A stretch of 64,000 nucleotides of DNA from Glandiceps talaboti (taxonomy: Eukaryota; Hemichordata; Enteropneusta; Spengelidae): positions 1,483,501-1,547,500 of the forward strand of contig NC_135560.1 of the NCBI RefSeq assembly GCF_964340395.1, in the 5' to 3' direction. Shown here piece by piece: positions 30,760 through 42,080 of the stretch. Position 1 is the first letter of the stretch; every line of letters begins with the position of its first letter. A program made the translations under genes and the position numbers. The notes under the pieces are model-generated. The model saw only the letters and a program-made list of their open reading frames with translations, made no database searches and had not been told where the DNA came from.

Positions 30760-31191
30760 ATGAAAACTTTGACTGGCAAGACTGTCAAGAACAAGACCAA
30801 AGAAGTCGCAGCAGTCAAAACAAACAAAAAAGAAGAAACATCTATAACCCTAAAAACCATATTAAAAAAAGTTTTAAAAAAATATAAACTAAATTATTAT
30901 CTTTTAAGAAGCGTTACTATAATATTTTTATCAATTAGTGAAGTTTCAACTAAAGTTTATATAGAACCAACACGATATCGATCACTCAACTTCAGCGTAA
31001 TTATATTATATTTAGGAGAATATCGGGAAGCCGCGCTAATACCGGAGTTGAAAATGGAAGCATTTTCGCAGAATCAAATTTTAAAACGATTTTGGGATAA
31101 ATGGAATGCGGAATATCCAGAGATAGTGAGATTTAGTTGGTGGCGTTTACGATGGCGTCAAATCTTTTTAAAACTGAATAAACACCGGTAG
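30760..31191 (+). CDS. Basic protein of 143 aa, last gene of the block
   Basis: The N-terminus is lysine-rich (KTVKNKTKEVAAVKTNKKEE, about residues 6-25). A weakly hydrophobic middle follows (YLLRSVTIIFLSI). The C-terminus is rich in Trp and Arg (FWDKWNAEYPEIVRF and WWRLRWRQIF). The basic head could bind DNA, as viral core proteins do, but I do not recognise the family. The competing frame 30618-30887 covers the same DNA for 128 bases; this one is longer and has the more protein-like composition. Confidence 0.45.
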   Translation: MKTLTGKTVKNKTKEVAAVKTNKKEETSITLKTILKKVLKKYKLNYYLLRSVTIIFLSISEVSTKVYIEPTRYRSLNFSVIILYLGEYREAALIPELKMEAFSQNQILKRFWDKWNAEYPEIVRFSWWRLRWRQIFLKLNKHR

Positions 31192-31542
31192 TTCAATTAG
31201 AGACATGATACATTAGTAAAATGTATGTAATTTGTTGGCTCATAACAGCGTGACTGACAAGACTAATAATAGAGTAGCAAAGAGGCCACTAAGGGGTTTA
31301 ACAATGAGGCTCCCTACCGATAGTGGTACTGAAGGATGCGATTAATTTATTAATAATAGCTACAACAAATTTAGTCATTTTTTAGCCAATTTTTATGGGT
31401 AAGATTTATTTTGCCTTTTAATGGATTATATAAATATAAAAAAATATAAATATTAATTTATTAATATAGGAAAGAGACTTTATTTGGCTATATAATAGAT
31501 TAAAAGGAAAGTGTGCCAGCTTTCTCCTTTTACATACTACTG
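31192..31542. other. Right junction of the virus-like block, no gene
   Basis: AT-rich DNA without a coding frame. A GC-richer part near 31280-31330 can fold: CCACTA (31286-31291) pairs with TAGTGG (31321-31326), and AGGG with CCCT inside. Another small palindrome is AAAAGGAAAG ... CTTTCTCCTTTT at about 31501-31531. No terminal inverted repeat or polymerase gene was found before the next repeat begins. Confidence 0.5.
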
Positions 31543-32292
31543 CCGCCAAGCAGCCATTTTGTTTGCAAATTTTCCCTGTCTAAAGCCATAACTCATACAT
31601 GCTTGAACAGATCTCATTCAAAGTTGGCATTAGGACAGTGTTCTATGACATACATGTGCACATTCATTGTTGTCATGATACGATCCAATATGGCCGCCTA
31701 GCAGCCATTTTGTTTGTGAATTTTCCATGTCCAAAGCCATAACTTGGACATGCTTGAACAGATCTCATTCAAAGTTAATATTAGGACAGTGTTCTATGAC
31801 ATACATGTGCATATCCATTTTCATCGTGATGCGATCCAATATGGCCGCCTGGCAGCCATTTTGTTTGCGACTTTTCTATGTCCAAAGCCATAACTCAGAC
31901 ATGCTAGAACAGATCTCATTCAAAGTTGGTATTAAGACAGTGTTCTATGACATACATGTGCATATCCATTTGTTGTTATGATACGAGCCAATATGGCCGC
32001 CTCGCAGCCATTTTGTTTGTGAATTTTCCATGTCCAAAGCCATAACTTGGACATGCTTGAACAGATCTCATTTAAAGTTGGTATTAGGACAGTGTTCTAT
32101 GACATACATGTGCATATTCATTGTTGTTGTGATACAATCCCCCATACCCGACCAATCCTTTATTGTTGTAGGCATGTTCCATGTCCAACAAGCAGACACA
32201 ACATATCTAAGTTTGTTTGATTTAGGTTCACAAGTGTTGTTGCATGATCAGAGTAGTGATAATTCCTTAAAACCCAATCATAGTGGGGACTA
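31543..32292 (-). mobile_element. Inverted, truncated copy of the 7729-8601 element
   Basis: Read on the minus strand this matches 7729-8601. It has TAGTCCCCAC-type terminal sequence at 32283-32292, the AATTGGGTTTTAAGGAATTAT-like block, and then four 151-base units with CCATTTTGTTTG markers near 31552, 31703, 31854 and 32006. The other terminal repeat and the GGAC tract are missing, because the copy stops at about 31543 against the right flank of the virus-like block. The frames across it are repeat-driven. Confidence 0.78.
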
Positions 32293-34299
32293 TGTCATTC
32301 TCAATGACTTGTTGTTCTTATACCCATGACACAGCAAGCAGTCACCCCCTTCAGAAAGTATATGTAGTAGTACTTGAAATTTGTCGCGCAATTTGTAATT
32401 GTGTATAAACATTGTAATGTGAGACTGCAAATTTACTCATCCATGTGTTGAGGGCGCACTTTGGTTTGTGCATGCATCCCGGGCATGCGTATATCACTAA
32501 ACTATTGGTCGCTGTGATTTCTGGCGCGCTCACTGAAAGTTTTGTTGTCAAATTATCACAGAATTGAGTGCTTATGCCACAACTTATGGAAAACCTGCAT
32601 GAATCCCTGCTTGGTAAGCGTCCTTGGGTTATATTTGTAGATTTTTGTAATAGTTTTCAGCCAATTTTATGAACGTTTTTGGTTTACATTGTTAGATGCA
32701 TATTTGTGTGCACGGCAGCTATGCTATTGTACTGTGTACGTGCACAGCAGTTTGCCGACGCACAGACAAGTGTTTATTGTTCAGTTATTACCGTTCATCG
32801 CCACAGTAATTTTACAACTTTGATATTTCACGTTATTGTTGACATAAATTCAAGTCTAGTACCATTTATGAAGTGACTTCCAGTCATAGCCATTCCATAT
32901 GTAAAGGTATTTTCTATGGATAGTTTCATCAGCGTACGTTTAGTGAGGCCACGTCAGATGAATTTTATGTTTACACGCACATGTAACTTGCATTTATGGA
33001 GTGTTCTGTACGATTTATGGAGTGTTCTGTACAATTTTGTAAGACACTGACATTGTTGTTTATTACTTAAACAGGTGTTTTAGTGTGACAAGCACAGAGA
33101 ATTGTTTAGGATAACAGATTCAGGTTGCATCCTGTCAGGGTGAGTTTTGTGTATTATTAGTAAGCAATCAACAGATCTTTATATTATTGTAATGCTGTAA
33201 TGGTGTAGTCATCTAGTCTATTCATTGCTCAGCATGTGATCTCTCTGATGTAACAATACATTGAATTTGTTGCTGTATTGCTTGTATTGTAATATACTGC
33301 CTAGCTGTATTATTTATACGGATATTTTCTGTACTTCCTATACACAGGTCTTTTCTTCTACTGTATGTACTACTGAATTTCGCCTTATTTAATGTGGACT
33401 TGGAAATAAAAGAACTTGGTATTGATGACTTCAGCTACAGTGTCTGTGTGCATCTTTATCGAACGTTACAGTAACATAAATACGGAAACTGCTGAGTCGG
33501 CATTCAGCAACATCAGTTACAAAATAAACATGCGTCTTGGTAATTGTCAAGTGAACTCTCAATATTGCTCACTAATTAGCTGGCATCATCGTTAAGTTGC
33601 TGTCCAGGAAATTAGTGCGATGACTGTAAACAAAATTACTGCCTGTTGGCTGCAGAAGTCACCATTCGAATCAAGGTTTATATCAATCGTCACAAAGCAT
33701 AGTACAACACGTCACTCGCTAATAGTAATACACCCATGGTCAACAACAGCGAAAGAGGTAACAACTGGTGGGACTGAATTCAGAATTTGTATGATTCAGA
33801 TTAGAAAACACATGAATTCACGTTGGTCGACATGTCGACGTTGAGCGTGTTGCATGGCTTGTCGAAAGTTAAACTGGGCATCACGACGATGAGTGAAATT
33901 GTTAACATGCATGAGAAGACGTCTTCGCTTAATTCTCAAATGCATGAATGTATACAGCAATAAAAAAACAAGGCAGTCTCTACAGCGTCAGCCATGTTGT
34001 TTACAGTGATCGCACTATGCACTTATGTTGAGGGCGTTTACGCCGGCGGATAATGCAATGGTGTCAAATTCCATGTGTGAACACATACAGCTAATCCCCT
34101 CTGTTCACTAATCATCCTCACCTATACGCCGAAGAAAAAAAGCAATATGAACATGCCTTTAAACTAATACAGACTGGGCTTGATAACGGCTAATTAAAAT
34201 ACTACAAACTGAGTTGGTATATTATACTTAAGTAATACATTTTATGTTATGTAATGGCGCCGACTGAGAGCGACGTACGAATCTGAGCAAATATCCAAC
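32293..34299. other. Host DNA, possible regulatory or LTR-like segment, no gene
   Basis: No coding family was seen. Between about 33220 and 33475 there is a TATTTATACGG, an AATAAA at 33408 followed by GT-rich sequence, and a CAGTAACA end. Together these loosely resemble the 3' half of an LTR. No matching second copy, primer-binding site or target duplication was found, so this stays unassigned. A short tandem pair (ATTTATGGAGTGTTCTGTAC) lies at 32994-33032. Confidence 0.4.
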
Positions 34300-34355
34300 T
34301 AGAATTGTGCTTTCACCCACAACTTTGAGTGGTTAAATTGAAGACACCAGGCATT

Positions 34356-34547
34356 ATGAATATGTGGTGGATACTACTGTTGTGTTTACTTATGGAAGTA
34401 TGTGGTTTTGAGCTGGAAAGAAGGTCGAGGGGAAACAACATGGGCAACACTAGTATTCAGCAGCAAAGGGAACGAGGTGTCAGGATTCAATGGTCAAGAT
34501 TCGAGTTATTGGACCTTTATTTGGATCTTTATTACCAGAACAAGTAA
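34356..34547 (+). CDS. Possible short ORF1 of the LINE
   Basis: It begins MNMWWILLLCLLMEVCGF, which looks like a signal peptide, then turns basic and Gln-rich. It overlaps the start of the endonuclease frame by 58 bases. ORF1 proteins of this LINE group are usually longer RNA-binding proteins, so this may be a remnant or a chance frame. Confidence 0.3.
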   Translation: MNMWWILLLCLLMEVCGFELERRSRGNNMGNTSIQQQRERGVRIQWSRFELLDLYLDLYYQNK

Positions 34548-35227
34548 GAGTAATAAGACAACTTAAGATTCATAAAAGAAGAAAAAGGGGCCAACGGGGT
34601 GGTATAAAGTCTCAAGAAAAGAAGGGAATCAACATGGCTAATCTAAGAGTTATAGAAGTCACGGACAACACGGTCATGAATAATTATCGACAGCTGAAAA
34701 TATCCACCTGGAATGCACATTCAATAAAAAACAAAGCTGTGTTACTAAGAGACCATTTATTGAACAATGGAATAGACATGTGTGTGATAACAGAAACGTG
34801 GCTACAAACCAGAGACCAAATATGGATTGAAGGTTGTGAATTGAACAACAACGGTTTGTGCATGCTATCTTCTTTCAGAGGGGATAACAGGAGAGGTGGT
34901 GGTTTAAGTCTGGTCACTGTGACTACACTCGTTTCAAAGACGATAAAATCAGATACGTTGAGAACATTTGAATTTCATCATTGGCATGTGAAAGGGCAAA
35001 ATGTGGATGTGAACGTACTTGGTATTTACATACCTCCATACAGCAAACAACACCAGTCTACGGTCAGTGACTTCATCAAGGAGTTTTTAACCCTCCTGGA
35101 ATCCTGGCTCCCAGCAAACAACAACATCGTTATAGCGGGCGATTTTAATATTCACATCGACGATAAAGAGGACACAAATGCATGTAGTTTCGTTGACAGC
35201 ATGGATGCAATCGGACTGGAAATCTGA
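34490..35227 (+). pseudogene. LINE ORF2, endonuclease part up to an in-frame TGA
   Basis: An apurinic/apyrimidinic-type endonuclease domain that nicks target DNA. After a basic head (KIHKRRKRGQRGG) come ISTWNAHSIKNK, VITETWL (catalytic Glu), GGGLSLV, LGIYIPPY and IAGDFNIHID (catalytic Asp/Asn). The frame ends at TGA 35225-35227, directly before DFATHAEGHHLDLMI and SDHRVVT in the same frame. The stop is therefore one nonsense change inside the domain, and the protein continues at 35228. Confidence 0.85.
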
Positions 35228-37531
35228 GTGGATTTTGCCACTCACGCAGAGGGTCATCATCTTGACTTAATGATTACGGAAAGTGTAAGTTCTTTTGATA
35301 TTCAGAAAGTTAGTGCTGGTCCATTCCTTTCAGATCATAGAGTGGTAACGTGCATTCTACGTAAAGATCGTGAAGAGATTGTAGAAAAGATGGTTGAGAG
35401 CAGAAACTTTAAGAAGGTAAATAGGGAAGATTTTGTAAATGATCTGCAATGCATTAATTTAACCCCAGATACAGATGCCGATTCATTGTATAACCAGTTT
35501 CACAACGAATTGATGACAATCGTAAATAAACACGCACCAAAAAAGACAAAAACTGTTATTCAGCGGAAACTTCAAATCTGGTACAATGAAGATATAAATA
35601 ATCAGAAGAAAGTAGTCCGAAGAAGAGAGGAGGTTTGGAGAAAATACCGCCAGACCCACCAATGGATTACCTACAAAAAGTGTAGAAACTCTCTTCAATA
35701 CATGATCAAGGCTGAAAAAAGAGATTCTATAAGTACTAAGATACGCGAGTCAAGAGCAAACACCAAGAAACTGTACCAAATTGTTAACAACTTAGTTGGT
35801 AAAAAAGATGTCAATCCAATGCCTGAAGGGAAAACAAATAAAGAATTAGCCAATGAATTTGCTGATTTTTTCCTACAAAAAATACTTAAAATTAGAGAGT
35901 CGTTAGCAAATAAAAGCAAATATTGTCCAACCTACAGGGAAGTTCCGACTTTCTCCCTATTTGCATCGGTGAGTGAGGAAACAGTTGAGAGAATCATCAA
36001 AGAAATGCCAACAAAACACTGTGAATTGGATATAGTACCAACAAAATTCCTAAACGGAGTGTTGAAAGGACTGGTTCCACACATTACTCGGTTGATTAAT
36101 GTATCTCTGCAACAAGGTGTATTCATGGAAAAGTGGAAGTGTGCAGTGCTTAGGCCGTTGCTAAAGAAGGTCGGACTGGACTTAATATCATCTAATTACA
36201 GGCCGGTTAGTAACCTGGCGTTCCTATCTAAAGTCTTAGAAAAAATAGCTTTAAAACAATTTAATGAACACTGCGATCAATATCATCTCTTCCCGGACTA
36301 CCAGTCAGCTTACAGAGTGAATTTTAGTTGTGAAACCGCCTTGCTTAAATTAACTGACGACATCCTGTGGGGCATGGAGGAACAGAAAATCACTGTTCTT
36401 GCTGCAATCGATCTAAGTGCAGCCTTCGACACTGTGGATCATGAGGTATTATTGAACATACTAAAAGAGCAGTATGGTATAGATGGACAAGTACTAGCGT
36501 GGTTTTCCTCTTACTTAAGACCAAGAGGTTTCAGAGTATGTGTTGATAACGCCTACTCCGACACTAGAAACATAGATTTTTCTGTTCCACAAGGCAGCTG
36601 TGCGGGGCCAATATTATACAGTGTGTACGCAAGTACCCTGAACAATGTTATACCAACACAAATTGACATTCATGGATACGCTGATGACCACGCCCTGAAA
36701 AATCAATTTCCAGTGAAATCTAGGGGTCTGGAAATGCTTGCAGTGAAAGGTCTGGAGGATTGCTTAAAAAAGGTTAAAATCTGGATGGATGAAAATAGAT
36801 TGAAGATGAATGACAGTAAAACTGAATTCATATGTTTTGGGTCAAGAGTACATCTACAAAAAGTCCTGTCAGAAGTATTGACAGTAAACGATTGTAACAT
36901 TGAAAAAGTGCCGGAGATCAGGTATCTCGGTTTCGATCTTGATAAACACCTGTCTATGAAGAGAAACATCTCTAGAAAGTGTGGAATTGCAGCGGGTAAT
37001 ATACAAAGATTGAAACTAATTAAACAGTATTTAGATTTAGACGCAAGAAAAATAGTAGCATCAGGCATGATACTTTCCCATTTGGACTATGCTAACTCTC
37101 TATACGTAGGTCTTCCGAAATGCGACCTGAATAAACTTCAGCGGATTCAAAATATGGCAGCTAGAACAATTCTTGATAAAAATAGATGGGACAGTGCTAC
37201 AGAGTGCTTAAAAACACTGCACTGGCTTCCTGTGAACCTCAGGATTGACTATAAAATATGTTGTTTAATGTTCAAATGTCATCGAAATGAAGCACCGGAC
37301 TACTTAATATCGATGTTAACTCCTTCCCAGGTTAAGCGCGCTGGTCTGAGAAGTAGCACCGTGGAAGATTCCTACCATGTTCCTACAACGGTCCGTAAAA
37401 CGTTTGGAGACAGGACATTCAGTGTTCAAGGTCCTAAAAAATGGAACGCATTACCACTGGACCTTAGAAATGCAGTCACCTATGATAAGTTTAAGGCGGA
37501 ACTTAAAACTCACTTGTTCGGTAAATTCTAG
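35228..37531 (+). CDS. LINE ORF2, end of endonuclease plus reverse transcriptase
   Basis: In frame with 34490-35227. The first 40 residues complete the endonuclease (SDHRVV with the catalytic His). The RT core follows: NYRPVSNLAFLSKVLEK, IDLSAAFDTVDH (catalytic Asp), VPQGSCAGPILYSVYAS and GYADDHALKNQF (catalytic DD). The C-terminus has LHWLPVNLRIDYKICC and FSVQGPKKWNALPLDLR. Apart from the TGA upstream the frame is clean over 767 residues, so the copy is young. The first codon here is GTG, which is not a true start. Confidence 0.9.
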   Translation: MDFATHAEGHHLDLMITESVSSFDIQKVSAGPFLSDHRVVTCILRKDREEIVEKMVESRNFKKVNREDFVNDLQCINLTPDTDADSLYNQFHNELMTIVNKHAPKKTKTVIQRKLQIWYNEDINNQKKVVRRREEVWRKYRQTHQWITYKKCRNSLQYMIKAEKRDSISTKIRESRANTKKLYQIVNNLVGKKDVNPMPEGKTNKELANEFADFFLQKILKIRESLANKSKYCPTYREVPTFSLFASVSEETVERIIKEMPTKHCELDIVPTKFLNGVLKGLVPHITRLINVSLQQGVFMEKWKCAVLRPLLKKVGLDLISSNYRPVSNLAFLSKVLEKIALKQFNEHCDQYHLFPDYQSAYRVNFSCETALLKLTDDILWGMEEQKITVLAAIDLSAAFDTVDHEVLLNILKEQYGIDGQVLAWFSSYLRPRGFRVCVDNAYSDTRNIDFSVPQGSCAGPILYSVYASTLNNVIPTQIDIHGYADDHALKNQFPVKSRGLEMLAVKGLEDCLKKVKIWMDENRLKMNDSKTEFICFGSRVHLQKVLSEVLTVNDCNIEKVPEIRYLGFDLDKHLSMKRNISRKCGIAAGNIQRLKLIKQYLDLDARKIVASGMILSHLDYANSLYVGLPKCDLNKLQRIQNMAARTILDKNRWDSATECLKTLHWLPVNLRIDYKICCLMFKCHRNEAPDYLISMLTPSQVKRAGLRSSTVEDSYHVPTTVRKTFGDRTFSVQGPKKWNALPLDLRNAVTYDKFKAELKTHLFGKF

Positions 37532-37880
37532 AGCGGACAATCACTAGCTGGTATCGAGAACATTGCTACACACCATTTCCATTGTCGGACTGTTACTATC
37601 TATTATTACGAACCCTGCTAGACTATTTACATTAATTTTTATATTCTTTCGGATTGATTTTGGTTACTTCTGTCTTCTTTTACATTTGCGTATTATTGTA
37701 AAGCAGTGTGGATAATGTTTTCATTGACATATCGCTATATAAACAAACTAATTGTAATTCTAATTCTAATTCTAATACAAACTAAGTTGATATAGACTAC
37801 TTAAAGTGTAAGCATCCACAGATCCAATTAATGGAGGTGACATGTCTGTCCATAATGCATTAATTTGGGCAAATAGTAAG

Positions 37881-40800
37881 GATGTTTTACTGTATACCAA
37901 ATGGGCCACAATGGTATGTTTTACTGTGTACTAAATGGGCCAGGATGGTGTGTTTTACTTTATACCAAAAAGGCCAGGATGGTATGTTTTACAGTATGCT
38001 AAATGGGCCAGGATGGTATGTGGTTTACTGTATACTAAATGGGCCAGGATGGTATGTGGTTTACTGTATACCAAATGGGCCAGGATGGTATGTTTTACAG
38101 TATACTAAATGGGCCAGGATGGTATGTTTTACAGTATACTAAACGGGCCAGGATGGCATGTTTTACTTTATACCAAAAAGGCCAGGATGGTATGTTTTAC
38201 TGTATACTAAATGGGCCAGGATGGTATGTTTTACTGTATAACAAATAGGCAAGGATAGTATGTTTTACTGTATACCAAATGGGCCAGGATGGTATGTTTT
38301 ACTTTATACCAAAAAGGCCAGGATGGTATATTTTACTGTATACTAAATGGGCGAGAATGGTATGTGGTTTACTGTATAGTAAATGGGCCAGGATGGTGTG
38401 TGGTTTACTGTATACTAAATGGGCCAGGATGGTATGTTTTACTGTATACTAAATAGGCCAGGATGGTATGTTTTACTTTATACCAAAAAGGCCAGGATGG
38501 TATGTTTTACTTTATACCAAAAAAGCCAGGATGGTATATTTTACTTTATACTAAATGGGCCAGAATGGTATGTTTTACTGTATACTAAATGGGCCAGGAT
38601 GGTATGTTTTACTGTATACTAAATAGGCCAGGATGGTATGTTTTACTGTATACCAAACTGGCCAGGGTGGTATGTTTTACTTTATATCAAAAAGGCCAGG
38701 ATGGTATGTTTTACAGAATACTAAATGGGCCAGGATGGTATGTTTTACTTTATACCAAAAAAGCCAGGATGGTATATATTTTACTTTATACTAAATGGGC
38801 CAGAATGGTATGTTTTACTGTATACTAAATGGGCCAGGATGGTATGTTTTACTGTATACTAAATAGGCCAGGATGGTATGTTTTACTGTATACCAAACTG
38901 GCCAGGGTGGTATGTTTTACTTTATATCAAAAAGGCCAGGATGGTATGTTTTACAGAATACTAAATGGGCCAGGATGGTATGTTTTACTTTATACCAAAA
39001 GACCAGGATGGTATGTGGTTTACTGTATACTAAATGGGCCAGGATGGTATGTTTTACTTTATACCAAAAAGGCCAGGATGGTATGTTTTACTATATACTA
39101 AATGGGCCAGAATGGTATGTGGTTTACTGTATGGTAACTGGGCCAGGATGGTATGTGGTTTACTGTATACTAAGTGGGCCAGGATGGTATGTTTTACTGT
39201 ATACTAAATAGGCCAGGATGGTATGTTTTACTGTATACCAAACTGGCCAGGATGGTATGTTTTACTTTATACCAAAAAGGCCAGGATGGTATGTTTTACT
39301 TTATACCAAAAAGGCCAGGATGGTATGTTTTACTGTATATCAAATGGGCCAGGATGGTATGTTTTACAGTATACTAAATGAGCCAGGATGGTGTGTGGTT
39401 TACTGTATACTAAATGGGCCAGGATGGTATGTTTTACTTTATACCAAAAAGGCCAGGATGGTATGTTTTACTGTATACCAAATGGGCCAGGATGGTATGT
39501 TTTACTGTATACTAAATGAGCCAGGATGGTGTGTGGTTTACTGTATACTAAATGGGCCAGGATGGTATGTTTTACTTTATACCAAAAAGGCCAGGATGGT
39601 ATGTTTTACTTTATACCAAATAGGCCAGGATAGTATGTTTTACTTTATACCAAAAAGGCCAGGATGGTGTGTTTTACTGTATACTAAATGGGCCAGGATG
39701 GTATATTTTACTGTATACCAAATAGGCAAGGATAGTATGTTTTACTGTATACTAAATGGGCCAGGATGGTATGTTTTACTGTATACCAATTAAGCAAGGA
39801 TAGTATGTTTTACTGTATACCAAATGGGCCAGGATGGTATGTTTTACTTTATACCAAAAAGGCCAGGATGGTATGTTTTACTATATACTAAATGGGCCAG
39901 AATGGTATGTGGTTTACTATATAGTAATTGGGCTAGGATGGTATGTGGTTTACTGTATACTAAATGGGCCAGGATGGTATGTTTTACTGTATACCAAATG
40001 GGCCAGAATAGTATGTGGTTTACTGTATAGTAAATGGGCCAGGATGGTATGTGGTTTACTGTATACTAAATGGGCCAGGATGGTATGTTTTACTGTATAC
40101 TAAATAGGCCAGGATGGTATGTTTTACTGTATACCAAACTGACCAGGGAGGTATGTTTTACTTTATACCAAAAAGGCCAGGATGGTATGTTTTCCTGTAT
40201 ACTAAATGGGCCAGGGTGGTATGTTTTACTTTATACCAAAAGACCAGGATGGTATGTTTTACTGTATACTAAATGGGCCAGGATGGTATGTTTTACTGTA
40301 TACCAAAAAGGCCAGGATGGTGTGTTTTACAGTATAGAAATAGGCCAGGATGGTATGTTTTTCTTTTTATACCAAAAAGGCCAGGATGGTATATTTTACT
40401 GTATACTAAATGTGCCAGGATGGTATGTTTTACTGTATACAAATAGGCCAGGATGGTATGTTTTACTGTATACCAAATGGGCCAGGATGGTATGTTTTAC
40501 AGTATACAAATAGGCCAGGATGGTGTGTGGTTTACTGTATACCAAATGGGCCAGGATGGTATGTTTTACTTTATACCAAAAAGGCCAGGATGGTATGTTT
40601 TACTTTATACCAAAAAGGCCAGGATGGTATGTTTTACTTTATACCAAAAAGGCCAGGATAGTATGTTTTACTGTATACTAAATGGGCCAGGATGGTATGT
40701 TTTACTGTATACAAATAGGCCAGGATGGTATATTTTACTGTATACAAATAGGCCAGGATGGTATATTTTACTGTATACGAAAAGGCCAGGATAGTATATT

Positions 40801-41440
40801 TTACTGTATACAAATAGGCCAGGATGGTATATTTTACTGTATACAAATAGGCCAGGATGGTATGTTTTACTGCACACTAAATGGGCCAGGATGGTATGTT
40901 TTACTGTTTACTTAATGGGCCAGGATGGTATGTTTTACTGTATACCAAATGGGCCAGGATGGTATGTTTTACAGTATACTAAATGAGCCAGGATGGTGTG
41001 TGGTTTACTGTATACTAAATGGGCCAGGATGGTATGTTTTACTTTATACCAAAAAGGCCAGGATGGTATGTTTTACTTTATACCAAATAGGCCAGGATAG
41101 TATGTTTTACTTTATACCAAAAAGGCCAGGATGCTGTGTTTTACTTTATACCAAATAGGCCAGGATGGTATGTTTTACAGTATAGAAATAGGCCAGGATG
41201 GTGTGTGGTTTACTGTAGGTTTTACTTCATACCAAAAAGGCCAGGATGGTATGTTTTACTGTATACTAAATGGACCAGAATGGTATGTGGTTTACTGTAT
41301 AGTAAATGGGCCAGGATGATGTGTGGTTCACTGTATACTAAATGGGCCAGGATGGTATGTTTTACTGTATACTAAATAGGCCAGGATGGTATGTTTTACT
41401 GTATACCAAACTGGCCAGGATGGTATGTTTTACTTTATAC
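37881..41440 (+). repeat. 34-bp minisatellite, block A
   Basis: The base unit starts GGGCCAGGATGGTATG, goes on TTTTACTGTATACTAAAT and is 34 bases long. Variants are 34 bases (ACTTTATACCAAAAA), 33 bases (TGTATACAAATA) and 36 bases (extra GG: TATGTGGTTTAC). The block begins 100 bases beyond the LINE tail. It is the first half of a 4.2-kb tandem duplication whose second half starts at 41441. Confidence 0.95.
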
Positions 41441-42080
41441 AGGATTGACTATAAAATATGTTGCTTAATGTTCAAATGTCATCGAAATGAAGCACCGGAC
41501 TACTTAATATCGATGTTAACTCCTTCCCAGGTTAAGCGCGCTGGTCTGAGAAGTAGCACCGTGGAAGATTCCTACCATGTTCCTACAACGGTCCGTAAAA
41601 CGTTTGGAGACAGGACATTCAGTGTTCAAGGTCCTAAAAAATGGAACGCATTACCACTGGACCTTAGAAATGCAGTCACCTATGATAAGTTTAAGGCGGA
41701 ACTTAAAACTCACTTGTTCGGTAAATTCTAGAGCGGACAATCACTAGCTGGTATCGAGAACATTGCTACACACCATTTCCATTGTCGGACTGTTACTATC
41801 TATTATTACGAACTCTGCTAGACTATTTACATTAATTTTTATATTCTTTCGGATTGATTTTGGTTACTTCTGTCTTCTTTTACATTTGCGTATTATTGTA
41901 AAGCAGTGTGGATAATGTTTTCATTGACATATCGCTATATAAACAAACTAATTGTAATTCTAATTCTAATTCTAATACAAACTAAGTTGATATAGACTAC
42001 TTAAAGTGTAAGCATCCACAGATCCAATTAATGGAGGTGACATATCTGTCCATAATGCATTAATTTGGGCAAATAGTAAG
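41441..42080 (+). pseudogene. Duplicated LINE 3' end inside the minisatellite
   Basis: It matches 37241-37880 at an exact offset of 4200 bases, with three differences that I can see (near 41464, 41814 and 42044). It carries the last 97 codons of the LINE reverse transcriptase, its (TAATTC)n tail and 100 bases of flank. The left junction joins minisatellite TTTATAC directly to AGGATTGAC, so it came by segmental duplication, not by a new insertion. Confidence 0.93.

Larger units (their letters stand above)
19819..31191 (+). mobile_element. Polinton/Maverick-like endogenous virus, partial
   Basis: The limits are those of its recognisable genes. All frames lie on the plus strand in AT-rich DNA with gaps mostly below 120 bases, unlike the flanks. 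It contains a retroviral-type integrase with chromodomain, a packaging ATPase, a capsid-like protein and a set of small or membrane proteins matching those of Polinton/adintovirus-like elements. A protein-primed PolB and a cysteine protease are absent, and no terminal inverted repeats were found. At least three genes carry stops or frame changes and one is split by a LINE. It is therefore a degraded or deleted endogenous copy. Confidence 0.85.
34300..37780 (+). mobile_element. Nearly full-length non-LTR retrotransposon (jockey-group type)
   Basis: Both limits are approximate. The 5' end is not marked by any repeat. The 3' end is a TTGTAAAGC ... CGCTATATAAAC tail and a (TAATTC)n tract at about 37755-37780. 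It encodes an endonuclease and a reverse transcriptase in one frame broken by a single stop. The last 640 bases, including flanking DNA, recur at 41441-42080. Confidence 0.85.

Noticed and set aside
30618-30887. 89-residue frame overlapping two small viral genes
   Set aside because: It overlaps 30494-30700 and 30760-31191 in another frame. It has no leader motif, and its composition looks like a shadow frame.
31070-31190. Retroelement-type (Pao/DUF5641-like) C-terminus in the last viral gene
   Set aside because: The Trp/Arg-rich FWDKWNAEY stretch is only superficially similar. There is no other retroelement sequence nearby.
19395-31542. Polinton terminal inverted repeats
   Set aside because: The reverse complement of 31192-31540 was compared by eye with 19395-19830 and no match longer than chance was seen.
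33220-33475. Solo LTR
   Set aside because: It has a TATA-like stretch, AATAAA and a CA end, but no paired copy, primer-binding site or target duplication was found.
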